A DNA stretch of 37,624 bases from Candidatus Methylomirabilis sp. (GCA_020722985.1 DYJU01000016.1:1-37624), one strand, 5' to 3'. Shown: positions 24,563 through 35,776, numbered from the stretch's first letter. A program made the numbers and translations. Notes: a model not told the origin generated them from the sequence alone.

Positions 24563-25918
24563 TTATCTTATCTTAAACGCAACATATATCATTGCATCTG
24601 AACGTTCTATTAAAAGAACAACATCATTTCCTTTTTTTAATTTTGAAATTATCTTATTAAAATCATCAACATTTTTTACACTTTCACTATTTATCTCATG
24701 AATTATGTCCCCACGCATTATTCCATTATCATCCGCTGGGCTACCAGGTATTACATTTAATACAACAACACCGGTAGTTACTTTTGAATATGTTTCATCT
24801 AAATTTCCAACAATTATACCAATATCATTTTCTCCCTGTTCTGTCTCGGCAGGAGCATATACCTTTTCAATATTTCTTTCGCCTGTTATAACTTCTAGAT
24901 ATTTTTCTTTACCTTCTCTTATTACTTTAACTTTTACCTTTTTGTTTACTGGGGTCTGTGCAACTATGTTTTGTAATTCCCTGTAATTAATAACTTTTTT
25001 GCCGTCAAATTCCACTATAACATCTCCTCTTTTTATACCACCTTTTTCAGCAGGGCTACCTTTAAATACCTGAGATATTAAAACTCCTTCTTTTACTTTA
25101 AAATGTTTAGAAAGTTCAGGGGTTAATTCCTGAATACCGACTCCAAGCCAGCCACGGACAACTTTACCTTTTGTTACTATGTCACTATAAACTTTTTTTG
25201 CCATATTAACAGGTATAGCAAAACCGACACCTTCATATCCTCCTGAACGAGAAGTTATAGCAGTATTTATTCCAATTACTTCTCCAGAAAGGTTGACAAG
25301 TGGTCCGCCTGAATTTCCTGGATTTATTGCCGCATCTGTTTGTAAAAAATTATCATAAGTCCCTGCACCTATTATCCTGCCTTTTGCGCTTATTATTCCC
25401 TGTGTTACTGATTGTTCCAGACCAAAAGGGCTACCAATTGCTATGGCCCAGTCACCAACATCTATTTTATCAGAATTACCTAAAGAAGCAGGAATTAACC
25501 CATCCACACTATTAATTTTAATAACAGCCACATCAGTTTCTTTGTCTATACCTACTATTTTTGCTTTATATTCTTTTTGGTTATATAATTTAACTGTAAT
25601 TTCATCCGCTTCTTCAACAACATGACTGTTTGTCATAATATATCCTTTTTTGTCAACTATAAAACCACTTCCTAAACTCCTTCTCTTAAAGGTTCCCTTT
25701 GGAATACCAAAAAATCTTTCCAGAATATCATCATCAAAAAATTGATCATAAAAAGGATCTACGTTACGTTTTAATACCTGAACAGTGGAAATATTTACAA
25801 CTGATGGTTTTACTTTATCTGCAATTTCTTTGAAACTTGCCGGTATAAATTTAACCTCTGCTAAAGAATAAAATGAAATAAATAAACAAATTAGAGTATA
25901 TAACATTAATCTTTTCAT
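24563..25918 (-). CDS. HtrA/DegP-type periplasmic serine protease with two PDZ domains
   Basis: 451 residues from the ATG at 25918. GGAG lies 9 bases before it; the earlier ATG at 25927 touches that GGAG and is unlikely. Signal peptide at residues 1-20. Trypsin-like catalytic triad, numbered from this start: His99 (TNSHVV), Asp129 (ETDVAVIKI), Ser203 (NPGNSGGPL). Two C-terminal PDZ domains, near residues 255-345 (GWLGVGIQELTPELSKHFKV) and 365-445 (with GSPADDNGIMRGDIIHEI). DegP-like proteases degrade or refold misfolded envelope proteins. Last gene of the long dnaJ-led run, 61-70 bp after the DUF4340 gene. The two-PDZ layout matches DegP/DegQ and not DegS. Confidence 0.96.
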   Translation of the reverse strand: MKRLMLYTLICLFISFYSLAEVKFIPASFKEIADKVKPSVVNISTVQVLKRNVDPFYDQFFDDDILERFFGIPKGTFKRRSLGSGFIVDKKGYIMTNSHVVEEADEITVKLYNQKEYKAKIVGIDKETDVAVIKINSVDGLIPASLGNSDKIDVGDWAIAIGSPFGLEQSVTQGIISAKGRIIGAGTYDNFLQTDAAINPGNSGGPLVNLSGEVIGINTAITSRSGGYEGVGFAIPVNMAKKVYSDIVTKGKVVRGWLGVGIQELTPELSKHFKVKEGVLISQVFKGSPAEKGGIKRGDVIVEFDGKKVINYRELQNIVAQTPVNKKVKVKVIREGKEKYLEVITGERNIEKVYAPAETEQGENDIGIIVGNLDETYSKVTTGVVVLNVIPGSPADDNGIMRGDIIHEINSESVKNVDDFNKIISKLKKGNDVVLLIERSDAMIYVAFKIR

Positions 25919-25988
25919 ATTTAACATCTCCTTTTTAATTTTATTTTAATAACAAAAAACTAAATCATAAATCACAATTTATAATTTT

Positions 25989-27365
25989 TCATTTAATTTC
26001 AATTCCAGGCAAAGACACATTACTTATATGCCTTGCTTCTATAATATAAATTTCTTTTCTTTCTGGAACTTTAACATAGATTTCTTCTTTCCCTTCTATT
26101 TTTTTACCTATAAATACAGTCCCAATTATATTATTGTTGCCATCAAACAATCTTATATATCTATCATCTTTTTCCAGTCCGTATTTTTCTTTTTCATTTA
26201 TTTTTTCATCCACTTTTATTCTCTCTTTAAAATCCGCATTGAATATTTCAGAACTTACTGTCCACATTGATAATTTTTTCTTTTCTTCTTTATTAATATT
26301 TTTAGTGTGTTTATATTCCCAGTTTTCAACTCCTTTTTTATCTTTTATTTTTTCTGCAACTATTAGTTTATCACCTGATTTAATTTCTATTTTCTTCACC
26401 TGTTGCGATTCAAAAATAATTATCTGTTTATTCCTTATATCTTCGGCTTTTGTTAAATTTGTATAAACATAATCTGGCATCTCCATAATTTCTTTTATCC
26501 TATTGGTCTTTATATAATAGGAATATTTATCTTTAAAATATTTCCCTATATAAATAATATGTTCTTTATCACCTTCATAAAATTTTATATATTCAAAAGG
26601 TGAAGCAAGACCGTATTTTTTTAAATTTTCATCTGTGGGTTTCTCCATGCTTTTTCCCATTGTTGTTTTAAACGAACTGATAAGTGATGTGACTTTTTCC
26701 TTTTTTGCTATGTCCTTAAAGGGTTTTATTATATGCCATCCATCATCTTTTTTCTCAATAATATAATTTTTTCCCTTGTCTTTTATATTAACCTCAATTT
26801 TGGTGATTTTATTTTCATCAAATTTAACAATATACCTGTATCTATAATCAAAAAGTTTTTTTTCACACCATGTTCTTATATCAGAATCGGTTATATACAC
26901 TATTTCTGGCATTTCAGGCTTTATAATATAGACATAATTCCCTGTCGGGTTTTTATCGCCTATATTTAATTTTAAAAATTTTCCATCCGATGTTTTTATT
27001 TCAGTTTCTATCACAGACGCCGTATTGGTAAGGCCAAAATCCTGCAAATTTGCTTTTTCTATCTTCTGGACCATTTTTCTATTTATATAAGCATTTGCAA
27101 TGCTATCAATTGCTGAATTATCGGCTAAATCATGTATTGGTTCAAAAAGTTCCCAGTCAGCACCAACTTTTTTAAATAAAAATTTTCCATTTTCGTTTTT
27201 TATAAAGATTTCCGTAATATTTTCTTTTTTTAAATCAGGAAAAATTTTTTCTTCCTTTTCTTTTTTTATTATATCTTCTTTTTTCTTTTTAACTTCAAAT
27301 ATATAATAATAACCTAATAAAAATAAAAATATTAAAAAAGTTATAAATATCTGTTTTGTCTTCAT
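25989..27365 (-). CDS. DUF4340 membrane-anchored protein
   Basis: 458 residues. One transmembrane helix at about residues 8-24 (FITFLIFLFLLGYYYIF) and a long exported domain with two related DUF4340-like parts: in each, a WELFEPIHDLAD or WHIIKPFKDIAK unit is followed by the residue pattern LxxFGLxxP/YGLASPFEYIKF, then a strand reading YIGKxxx(D/N/P)xYxY. DUF4340 proteins occur next to GldG-like genes. Their role is unknown, possibly assembly with the ABC transporter on the outer face. The start ATG has AAAGGAGAAAAG. No promoter is evident in the 120 bp before it (27366-27485). Confidence 0.85.
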   Translation of the reverse strand: MKTKQIFITFLIFLFLLGYYYIFEVKKKKEDIIKKEKEEKIFPDLKKENITEIFIKNENGKFLFKKVGADWELFEPIHDLADNSAIDSIANAYINRKMVQKIEKANLQDFGLTNTASVIETEIKTSDGKFLKLNIGDKNPTGNYVYIIKPEMPEIVYITDSDIRTWCEKKLFDYRYRYIVKFDENKITKIEVNIKDKGKNYIIEKKDDGWHIIKPFKDIAKKEKVTSLISSFKTTMGKSMEKPTDENLKKYGLASPFEYIKFYEGDKEHIIYIGKYFKDKYSYYIKTNRIKEIMEMPDYVYTNLTKAEDIRNKQIIIFESQQVKKIEIKSGDKLIVAEKIKDKKGVENWEYKHTKNINKEEKKKLSMWTVSSEIFNADFKERIKVDEKINEKEKYGLEKDDRYIRLFDGNNNIIGTVFIGKKIEGKEEIYVKVPERKEIYIIEARHISNVSLPGIEIK

Positions 27366-27485
27366 AACTTTTCTCCTTTCTTAATAACTAATTATGTCAA
27401 ACTTTTTAAGCGATTTTTACCTATAATAAATTTATTACTTTTAATTTCTTCTTTGTATTTTTTTTCATAGATCTTTTAAAATTAT

Positions 27486-29057
27486 CTAATAACTTATTTT
27501 CCTTTTTATAAAAACCATTATACCTATTGCTAAAACTAAAAGTGGTAATAATATCGTTGGTATAATAAACAACATCCTGCCCTGAACTTTTGATAAAAAT
27601 AAAGGTTCAAATGATTTATCCTTTGCTCTTATTGAAATAAGTTCACCCTGTTCAGCGAGAAAACTTATTGTATTTAAAAACAGATCCCTATTTCCAGAAA
27701 CTGAAAGATACGTATTATTTATAAACTCAGAACTTCCAAAAGCAATCACTTTTGCCTTTGATGTGGCTGTTGTTCCATCAGAATCTATTTTAAATATTGA
27801 ATTATCAATATTACTAATTACCATAACATTTAAAGGTGAAGGTTTATCCAATTTATCATTAAATCCAGCCTGTCCTTTTTTAACACCTTCTAAATCTGTT
27901 TCGCCCCAACTTCCTGGATTTGTTTTTGCTATAACCTGTGATGTAATTCCTGATATATCTTTTTTTAACTCAAATGACCTGCTTAAAGGAAAAAATGATG
28001 CGACATTAAATGATTTTGTTATGTCATGACTTTCATACTGGGAAATGATAGGCATTAAAAAATCACCACCTAACATTCTACTGAATTTATCAACTATTAC
28101 ATCATTAACTGGTTCTATTCCAATTTCTTTTAAAATAGATTCTAATTTTGGCAATTTTACAAATGGCGGATATAAAACAATTAATTTTCCACCTTTACTT
28201 AGATATTTTTTTATGTGTTTTACTTCAATATCAAAAATATCAACCTGCGGACCAGCAATGATAAGTATAGAACAATCCTGTGGAACAGATGCAGAATTAA
28301 AAAGTTCTATATCAGCAACTTCATAATTTTCATTTGAAATTTCTTTTTTTACTACACTTAATCCTGTTTTTTCATTCTGTGGAGCATCTATTGATGGTTC
28401 TCCATGCCCTTTTGTAAAATATAACTTTTTCTTTGTTTCTTTAATAATGCGTATCAATGCATTTGTTACTGCCTGTTCAGTAGGTTCATCCACCCTTTCA
28501 ACTGCATCATTATCTTTTCTATTTAAAGCAATAGTGCCATATTTATTTATATTTAATTTTTTTGCAATCGCCGGATTCCTGTCAGCATCAACTGCCTGAA
28601 ATTTTATTTTTGGATTCAACTTTTCATATTGGCTTAATGTATCTTCTATCTGGATATTTCTTGTCTGAACAGAATAGAAATAATAAATATCTATATTATT
28701 TTTTAAATTCTGTAACACTTTTTTTGTCTGGTCAGATAAAGAATATTTTTTATTTTTTGTAAGATCTAACTGAAACGTATGTATTGTGAAAATAGTCTGA
28801 ATAAACGCTATTATACCTATAAATAACAATGAATAAATAAATGCATTAAAACCATATCTCGTTGCTCTATTAGAAATTATCTGTTTTAAAAAATCCTTTT
28901 TTTCAAATGAAACATAAAACAATAAAATAAAACCTAAAACAAGAAAAATTATTGATGCAGCATTGAATTCACCTGCAATAGCAGCAATTAAGCAACCAAT
29001 AACAAAAAGTCCAATCCCTGAAGATAAAACTATTTTAAAAATATTTTCGTTTTTCAT
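27486..29057 (-). CDS. GldG-like ABC transporter-associated membrane protein
   Basis: 523 residues from ATG at 29057 (GAGGGGCTGATT precedes it). It follows the permease by 2 bp. Several hydrophobic helices at the N-terminus (to about residue 110) are followed by DLTKNKKYSLSDQTKKVL, typical of the GldG / ABC_transp_aux family, then an exported domain with LYFTKGHGEPSID and the GGKLIVLYPP strand, and a C-terminal transmembrane helix (IIPTILLPLLVLAIGIMVFI). GldG is needed for gliding in Bacteroidetes, but the family is much wider; export of unidentified substrates is the safer reading. Confidence 0.9.
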   Translation of the reverse strand: MKNENIFKIVLSSGIGLFVIGCLIAAIAGEFNAASIIFLVLGFILLFYVSFEKKDFLKQIISNRATRYGFNAFIYSLLFIGIIAFIQTIFTIHTFQLDLTKNKKYSLSDQTKKVLQNLKNNIDIYYFYSVQTRNIQIEDTLSQYEKLNPKIKFQAVDADRNPAIAKKLNINKYGTIALNRKDNDAVERVDEPTEQAVTNALIRIIKETKKKLYFTKGHGEPSIDAPQNEKTGLSVVKKEISNENYEVADIELFNSASVPQDCSILIIAGPQVDIFDIEVKHIKKYLSKGGKLIVLYPPFVKLPKLESILKEIGIEPVNDVIVDKFSRMLGGDFLMPIISQYESHDITKSFNVASFFPLSRSFELKKDISGITSQVIAKTNPGSWGETDLEGVKKGQAGFNDKLDKPSPLNVMVISNIDNSIFKIDSDGTTATSKAKVIAFGSSEFINNTYLSVSGNRDLFLNTISFLAEQGELISIRAKDKSFEPLFLSKVQGRMLFIIPTILLPLLVLAIGIMVFIKRKISY

Positions 29058-29059
29058 AA

Positions 29060-29839
29060 TCAGCCCCTCCATTGCTTGGATTCTAATATTCTTAATGTTA
29101 AAAAGAAAAATAGAACAGTAAAATTTATATAATAAATAACATCCGAAGTATCAATTAAGCCCTTGGAAAAACCATCAAAATGCTCAATTATTGAAAGTTC
29201 CTGTAAAATTTTTCCAAAAGTTGGTCCAACACTCTGAGAGCCCCAGGATATTACAAAAAATAAAAGTAAAACACCAAAAGAAATAACAGCTGCAACTATC
29301 TGGCTTTCTGTTAAACTTGATATAAAAATACCGAGCATAATAAATGAACCTGCAATTAAAATAAGACCTAAAAATCCAGCCAGCACAGGCATAATATCAT
29401 ACACTGTAATTATACGTAAAATTATCATTGAAGATAAAGTTCCTGTAAGCATCAATCCAAAAATAGTCATTGAAACTAAATATTTTGCAAGGACTATTAT
29501 TGTATCTTTTACAGGATATGTGAATAAAAGTTCTGCTGTCCCATCCTTTTTTTCTTCTGCAAAAACCCGCATTGTAATCAAAGGAATAACAAGCAACAGA
29601 ATAACAACCATATTATGAAAATAAGGTCTGAAAATACCATCTATAATATTAAGATCTATCATATTTCTGTAATACTGGTTCATACTACGCATTGAAACCA
29701 TGGCATAGTAATTCGCAATACTTGTAAAAAAATATCCGCTTAACACAATAAAAACTATTAAAATCGCATAAGCAATTGGCAATGAAAAAAATGTTTTCCA
29801 CTCTTTTTTATAAAGCGCCAAAAATTTCTGAAAATCCAT
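29060..29839 (-). CDS. ABC transporter permease (GldF-like)
   Basis: 259 residues from ATG at 29839; AAAGGAGGAAT precedes it. The upstream in-frame codons up to 29878 lie in the ATPase gene and are rejected. Six or so hydrophobic helices; near residue 80 FAEEKKDGTAELLFTYP, the ABC-2 permease signature region (a cytoplasmic loop facing the ATPase). ABC-2 permeases of this class pair with GldG and a Nod/CcmA-like ATPase. It follows the ATPase gene directly. Confidence 0.92.
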   Translation of the reverse strand: MDFQKFLALYKKEWKTFFSLPIAYAILIVFIVLSGYFFTSIANYYAMVSMRSMNQYYRNMIDLNIIDGIFRPYFHNMVVILLLVIPLITMRVFAEEKKDGTAELLFTYPVKDTIIVLAKYLVSMTIFGLMLTGTLSSMIILRIITVYDIMPVLAGFLGLILIAGSFIMLGIFISSLTESQIVAAVISFGVLLLFFVISWGSQSVGPTFGKILQELSIIEHFDGFSKGLIDTSDVIYYINFTVLFFFLTLRILESKQWRG

Positions 29840-29840
29840 A

Positions 29841-30779
29841 TTATAATTCCTCCTTTGTAACAAGTTTAAGGAATACATCTTCTAATGTCACCTGCTGTTT
29901 TCTTAATTCTAAAAGTCCCCAATCATTTTTTACTATTTTATTAACTATATCTTTTATATTTTTAGAATCTTCTATTGACAGAGAATAAGAATAAATTCCT
30001 TCCTCAATCTTATTAACCTCCTGAGTTTCACTAACACCTTTTATTTTATTTATTTCATTTATAAACTGCGTCTTTGGCGCTTCTACTTCTAAATAAATTT
30101 TAGCGCCTTTCTGGGATGTTTTTGTTAAATTTTTTACTTCCTCCTGCGTGATTATTTTGCCTTCATTAATTATAATAACTTTATCACAGGTCATACTGAC
30201 TTCTGGCAATATATGCGTGCTTAAAATTATTGTTCTTTCGCCTTTCATATTTTTTATTAAATTTCTTATTTCTATTATCTGAACAGGATCAAGTCCGACT
30301 GTAGGTTCATCCAGGATTAAAATTTCCGGGTCATTTATAATTGCCTGAGCTAACCCTACTCGCTGCCTGAACCCTTTGGATAATTTTCCTATTATTGTAT
30401 TTTTTACTTTTGTGATCCCAACTTCTTCCATTGCTTTTTCAATTCGGCTTTCTATTTTTGATTTTGGAACACCTTTTATTTCTGCTATAAATTTTAAATA
30501 AGAATAAACCGTTAATTCTTTATAAAGAGGAACATTTTCTGGCATATACCCTATTTTTTCTTTTGTTAGTAATGGGTCTTTTGCAATATCATAACCTGCA
30601 ATTTTCACACTGCCTTCTGTTGGCGGGAAAAATCCTGTTATTATTCTCATCGTTGTTGTTTTTCCAGCAGCATTTGGACCTAAAAATCCTATAATATCAC
30701 CTTTTTCCACTTTAAAAGAAATTGAATCAACCGCTATTTTATTACCAAAACGTTTTGTTACATTTTTAAGTTCTATCAT
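29841..30779 (-). CDS. ABC transporter ATP-binding protein (GldA-like)
   Basis: 312 residues from ATG at 30779. GGAGGG is just upstream; the earlier ATG at 30791 is part of that ribosome site. Walker A GPNAAGKTT at residues 34-42, signature LSKGFRQRV at 133-141, Walker B ILILDEPT at 153-160, and the switch His189 in LSTHI. The C-terminal 80 residues include the family extension with LEVEAPKTQFINEINKI and a final VTLEDVFLKL. It powers the permease and GldG-like pair that follow. The whole unit is close to 'gliding motility-type' ABC systems, which also occur in non-gliding bacteria. Confidence 0.95.
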   Translation of the reverse strand: MIELKNVTKRFGNKIAVDSISFKVEKGDIIGFLGPNAAGKTTTMRIITGFFPPTEGSVKIAGYDIAKDPLLTKEKIGYMPENVPLYKELTVYSYLKFIAEIKGVPKSKIESRIEKAMEEVGITKVKNTIIGKLSKGFRQRVGLAQAIINDPEILILDEPTVGLDPVQIIEIRNLIKNMKGERTIILSTHILPEVSMTCDKVIIINEGKIITQEEVKNLTKTSQKGAKIYLEVEAPKTQFINEINKIKGVSETQEVNKIEEGIYSYSLSIEDSKNIKDIVNKIVKNDWGLLELRKQQVTLEDVFLKLVTKEEL

Positions 30780-30836
30780 TTTACCCTCCATTAAAATTTA
30801 ATTAATTTTAGACGTATATGATTTCCAAATGTTTAC

Positions 30837-31676
30837 TTATTTTACATTCACAATAACATATAAGTTTCCACGCCTGCCAGAAATATCTGAATTCCCCTGG
30901 TTTTTTATTCTTAGTTTTGTATTATTTTTTATATTTGCAGGTATTTTTACTCTTATTTTTACGGTTTTTGTTTCCAGACCACTTCCTCCACAATTTCTAC
31001 AGGGGATACTTACCTTGCCGCGGCCACCGCATCTTGGACAGGTTTTGCTGATCATAAATCCTGCCTGTGAAAATTGAAGCATTCCACTGCCACCACACAT
31101 AGGACAAATTTGATTATCAGAAACTTTTTCAAAACCTGAACCTGAACATCTGTCGCATTTTTCCTCACGAGGAAACTTTATTATTATTTCGCCACCTTTT
31201 TTTGCTATTTCTGATTTTAAATTTATCCTTGTTATAATATCAAGATTTTTTTGAGTTTCTTCATCTTCATAAAACCCTGTCCTGCTTTTTCCTCTACCAA
31301 AATCAAAAAACATATCAAAAACACTTGATATATCACTCGTAAATCCTGTTTTTTTTCTACCTGAAAATATATCTGAAAATAAATCAGAAAAATCAAAATT
31401 ACTTTCATAAGTAGTTCCCTGACGTTTGCCAGAAGAAGAAAAATCAAAACCAGAAGAAGAATATTTTCGCATCTGGTCGTATTTCATTCTTTTTTCTTTA
31501 TTTGAAAGAACTTCATGTGCTTCGTTAATTTCTTTAAATTTTGATTCTGCTGATTTATCTCCGGGCTTCATATCAGGATGATACTGTTTTGCAAGTTTCC
31601 TGAATGCTTTTTTTATTTCATCCTCTGTTGCATTTTCATTAACACCTAAAATCTTATAATAATCCTTTATAGGCAT
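30837..31676 (-). CDS. short DnaJ-like co-chaperone lacking the second C-terminal domain
   Basis: 279 residues from ATG at 31676, against about 370-380 for full-length DnaJ. J domain with HPD at residues 33-35, a Gly/Phe/Ser-rich linker (to about 130), then CTD-I interrupted by a complete zinc finger: CDRCSGSG, CPMCGGSG, CPRCGGRG and CRNCGGSG (about residues 172-234). After that the protein closes with VKIRVKIPANIKNNTKLRIKNQG and NLYVIVNVK. Normally another ~100 residues (CTD-II and dimerisation) follow. There is only 57 bp before the next gene and no remnant of CTD-II is there, so the loss is old or designed. ATP-dependent partner is DnaK, encoded nearby. It has its own promoter at 31715-31742. 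Confidence 0.9.
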   Translation of the reverse strand: MPIKDYYKILGVNENATEDEIKKAFRKLAKQYHPDMKPGDKSAESKFKEINEAHEVLSNKEKRMKYDQMRKYSSSGFDFSSSGKRQGTTYESNFDFSDLFSDIFSGRKKTGFTSDISSVFDMFFDFGRGKSRTGFYEDEETQKNLDIITRINLKSEIAKKGGEIIIKFPREEKCDRCSGSGFEKVSDNQICPMCGGSGMLQFSQAGFMISKTCPRCGGRGKVSIPCRNCGGSGLETKTVKIRVKIPANIKNNTKLRIKNQGNSDISGRRGNLYVIVNVK

Positions 31677-31714
31677 TTTTATCACATCCGCTTGAAATTT
31701 TTTATTAAAAATAA

Positions 31715-31742
31715 ATTATATATATTTTTTAAATTGTGTCAA
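31715..31742 (-). promoter_or_regulatory. consensus sigma-70 promoter for dnaJ and downstream ABC genes
   Basis: Minus strand TTGACA (complement of 31737-31742), 16 bp, TATAAT (complement of 31715-31720), about 38 bp before the dnaJ-like start. It lies directly after the terminator for groEL, so the dnaJ-led operon is probably an independent housekeeping unit. Confidence 0.75.
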
Positions 31743-31762
31743 TGAACTCATAATTTTATCTT

Positions 31763-31798
31763 AAAACCGGGGCAGATTAAAAAATCTGTCCCGGTTTT
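31763..31798 (-). terminator. strong hairpin terminator after groEL
   Basis: AAAACCGGGGCAGATT and AATCTGTCCCGGTTTT form a 16-bp stem with one mismatch and a 4-base loop. It starts 10 bp after groEL. T-runs flank both sides, so it can work in either direction; on the minus strand it ends the groEL transcript. Confidence 0.85.
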
Positions 31799-31807
31799 TA
31801 TTCAAAA

Positions 31808-33457
<1,650 letters not shown>

Positions 33458-33478
33458 CTACTAACCTCCTTTTTTTAT

Positions 33479-33769
33479 TTATTCAATAACAGCCAGTATA
33501 TCTTCTTCGTTCATTATTATATACTCAACATCATCAATTTTAATTTCTGTTCCGCCATATTTCTGATGAATAATTTTATCTCCAACTTTCACTTCCATTT
33601 GTTTTTTCTGACCATTGTCAAGAATTTTTCCAGGCCCTACCGCAATAACTTCACCTCTCTGTGGTTTTTCTTTTGCTGTGTCAGGAATTATAATCCCTCC
33701 TTTTTTTACTTCTTCTTCTTCTTCCATTGGCTTTACAATGATGTGGTCTCCAAGCGGTCTTAATTTCAT
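33479..33769 (-). CDS. groS: co-chaperonin GroES
   Basis: 96 residues. N-terminus [19 protein letters not shown]; the mobile loop is near residues 17-35 ([20 protein letters not shown]), and [10 protein letters not shown] and [18 protein letters not shown] close the fold. It caps GroEL. It lies 27 bp after dnaK and 24 bp before groEL, forming a dnaK-groES-groEL run. GGAGGACTTAAG gives the ribosome site. Confidence 0.98.
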   Translation of the reverse strand: MKLRPLGDHIIVKPMEEEEEVKKGGIIIPDTAKEKPQRGEVIAVGPGKILDNGQKKQMEVKVGDKIIHQKYGGTEIKIDDVEYIIMNEEDILAVIE

Positions 33770-33796
33770 AATCTTAAGTCCTCCTTTCTTTAAATT

Positions 33797-35713
33797 TTAT
33801 TTTTTTTCTTTTTTTTCATCATCAACAACTTCATAATCAGCATCAACAACATTATCCTTTTGATTTGAATTTTGTGTCTTAGTATTTTGATTACCAGAGG
33901 ATTGCTGCCCACCTGCTGCCTGATACATTTTAGTTGCTATTTTATGCCATTGGGCTGTCAATTCTTCCGTTGCCTTTTTTATTTCTGAAATATCCGCATT
34001 TCGTTTTAATAAATCTTTTAATTTATTTGCTGAATCTTCCAGTTCTTTTTTTTCATCCTGGGTAACTTTATCGCCAACTTCTTTTAAAGTCTTTTCAACA
34101 TTATATACAAGCGTATCTGCCTGATTTTTTATTTCAATTTCTTCTTTTAATTTTTTATCCTGTTCTCTATATTTTTCTGCTTCTTTTACCTTTTGTTCAA
34201 TTTCTTCTTTGGTAAGTCCTGATGATGCAGTTATTGTTATTTTCTGTTCTTTTCCTGTTGCCAAATCCTTTGCAGTAACATTTAAAATACCATTTGCATC
34301 AATATCAAAAGTTACTTCAATCTGTGGGACACCTCTTGGCGCCGGAGGTATTCCATCAAGATGGAATCTCCCTATGGTTTTATTATCGCGTGCCATCTCT
34401 CTTTCACCCTGCAAAACATGTATTTCAACACTTGTCTGGTTATCAGCAGCAGTTGAAAAAATTTCGCTTTTTTTTGTAGGGATCGTTGTATTTCTTTCAA
34501 TAAGTTTTGTAAATACTCCCCCTAAGGTTTCAATCCCGAGCGAAAGCGGAGTAACATCTAAAAGAACTATATCCTTTACATCCCCCTGTAAAACGCCTGC
34601 CTGTATGGCAGCACCAACTGCAACAACTTCATCAGGATTTACGCCTTTATGCGGTTCTTTGCCAAAAAATTTCTTTACAAGTTCTACAACTGCTGGCATT
34701 CTTGTCATTCCACCAACAAGAACCACTTCATCAATCTGGTCTGCTCTTAAATTTGCATCAGCAAGACATTTCTTGCTCGGTTCAATTGTCCTATCAATCA
34801 AATCAGCAACCATCTGTTCTAATTTTACCCTTGTTAAAGTTTTTATTAAATGTTTTGGACCTGTTGCATCTGCAGTTATAAAAGGTAGATTTATTTCCGT
34901 TTGTGTAACTGTTGACAACTCTATTTTTGCTTTTTCCGCGGCTTCTTTTAATCTTTGTAAAACCATTCTATCCTTAGTTAAATCAATACCTGTTTCTTTT
35001 TTAAATTCGTCTATTAACCAGTCCATTATTCTTCTGTCAAAATCATCTCCACCTAAATGCGTGTCCCCATTGGTTGCCTTTACTTCAAATACTCCATCAC
35101 CTATCTCAAGGATTGAAATATCAAAAGTTCCACCGCCTAAATCATAAACTGCTATTTTTTCATTTTTCTTCTTATCAAGCCCATAAGCAAGTGATGCTGC
35201 TGTAGGTTCATTTATTATTCTTAAAACTTCTAATCCTGCAATTTTCCCAGCATCCTTGGTTGCCTGTCTCTGCGAATCATTAAAATATGCAGGGACTGTT
35301 ATAACTGCCTGGGTTACTTTTTCGCCGAGATAACTTTCCGCATCTGCTTTTAATTTCATCAATATCATTGCTGAAATCTCAGGCGGACTATACTTTTTTC
35401 CATTTGTCTCAACATGAGCATCTCCGTTATCCGCTGCTACTACTTTATAAGGAACTTTTTTTATTTCTTCGCTAACCTCTGAATACTTTCTCCCCATAAA
35501 CCTTTTAATAGAAAAAACTGTATTTTCTGGATTAGCGATTGCCTGTCTTTTTGCAGAAATACCAACCACCCTTTCTCCTGTTTTTAAAAAACCTACAATT
35601 GATGGAGTGGTTCTGTTCCCTTCAATATTAGCAATAACTTTTGGTTCTTTACCTTCCATTACAGCAACACATGAATTTGTTGTTCCTAAATCAATACCTA
35701 TTATTTTTGACAT
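33797..35713 (-). CDS. dnaK: molecular chaperone DnaK (Hsp70)
   Basis: 638 residues. ATPase domain: [16 protein letters not shown] at residues 5-20, [13 protein letters not shown] near 170, [11 protein letters not shown] near 190 and [12 protein letters not shown] near 335. Substrate-binding domain follows ([16 protein letters not shown], then GREMARDNK-like text), with a helical lid. The end [12 protein letters not shown] is the typical conserved DnaK tail. Partner GrpE and the full-length DnaJ are not next to it. Ribosome site AAAAAGGAGATG before the ATG. Confidence 0.99.
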   Translation of the reverse strand: MSKIIGIDLGTTNSCVAVMEGKEPKVIANIEGNRTTPSIVGFLKTGERVVGISAKRQAIANPENTVFSIKRFMGRKYSEVSEEIKKVPYKVVAADNGDAHVETNGKKYSPPEISAMILMKLKADAESYLGEKVTQAVITVPAYFNDSQRQATKDAGKIAGLEVLRIINEPTAASLAYGLDKKKNEKIAVYDLGGGTFDISILEIGDGVFEVKATNGDTHLGGDDFDRRIMDWLIDEFKKETGIDLTKDRMVLQRLKEAAEKAKIELSTVTQTEINLPFITADATGPKHLIKTLTRVKLEQMVADLIDRTIEPSKKCLADANLRADQIDEVVLVGGMTRMPAVVELVKKFFGKEPHKGVNPDEVVAVGAAIQAGVLQGDVKDIVLLDVTPLSLGIETLGGVFTKLIERNTTIPTKKSEIFSTAADNQTSVEIHVLQGEREMARDNKTIGRFHLDGIPPAPRGVPQIEVTFDIDANGILNVTAKDLATGKEQKITITASSGLTKEEIEQKVKEAEKYREQDKKLKEEIEIKNQADTLVYNVEKTLKEVGDKVTQDEKKELEDSANKLKDLLKRNADISEIKKATEELTAQWHKIATKMYQAAGGQQSSGNQNTKTQNSNQKDNVVDADYEVVDDEKKEKK

Positions 35714-35738
35714 ATTTTCATCTCCTTTTTTATAAATT

Positions 35739-35768
35739 TTTATATTATCTAAGCAATAATCATACCAA
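35739..35768 (-). promoter_or_regulatory. tentative dnaK promoter
   Basis: Minus strand TTGGTA (complement of 35763-35768), 18 bp, TATAAA (complement of 35739-35744), about 25 bp before the dnaK start. Match is modest. No CIRCE (TTAGCACTC-N9-GAGTGCTAA) is present. Confidence 0.35.
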
Positions 35769-35776
35769 TAAAAAAT

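Noticed and set aside
30780-30836. Frameshifted remnant of the missing DnaJ C-terminal domain
   Set aside because: Only 57 bp lies before the next gene, and no frame there resembles CTD-II.
34209-35147. 312-codon open frame on the plus strand opposite dnaK
   Set aside because: It is the reverse frame of a strongly conserved gene, has no ribosome site or family pattern, and its length follows from dnaK codon use.
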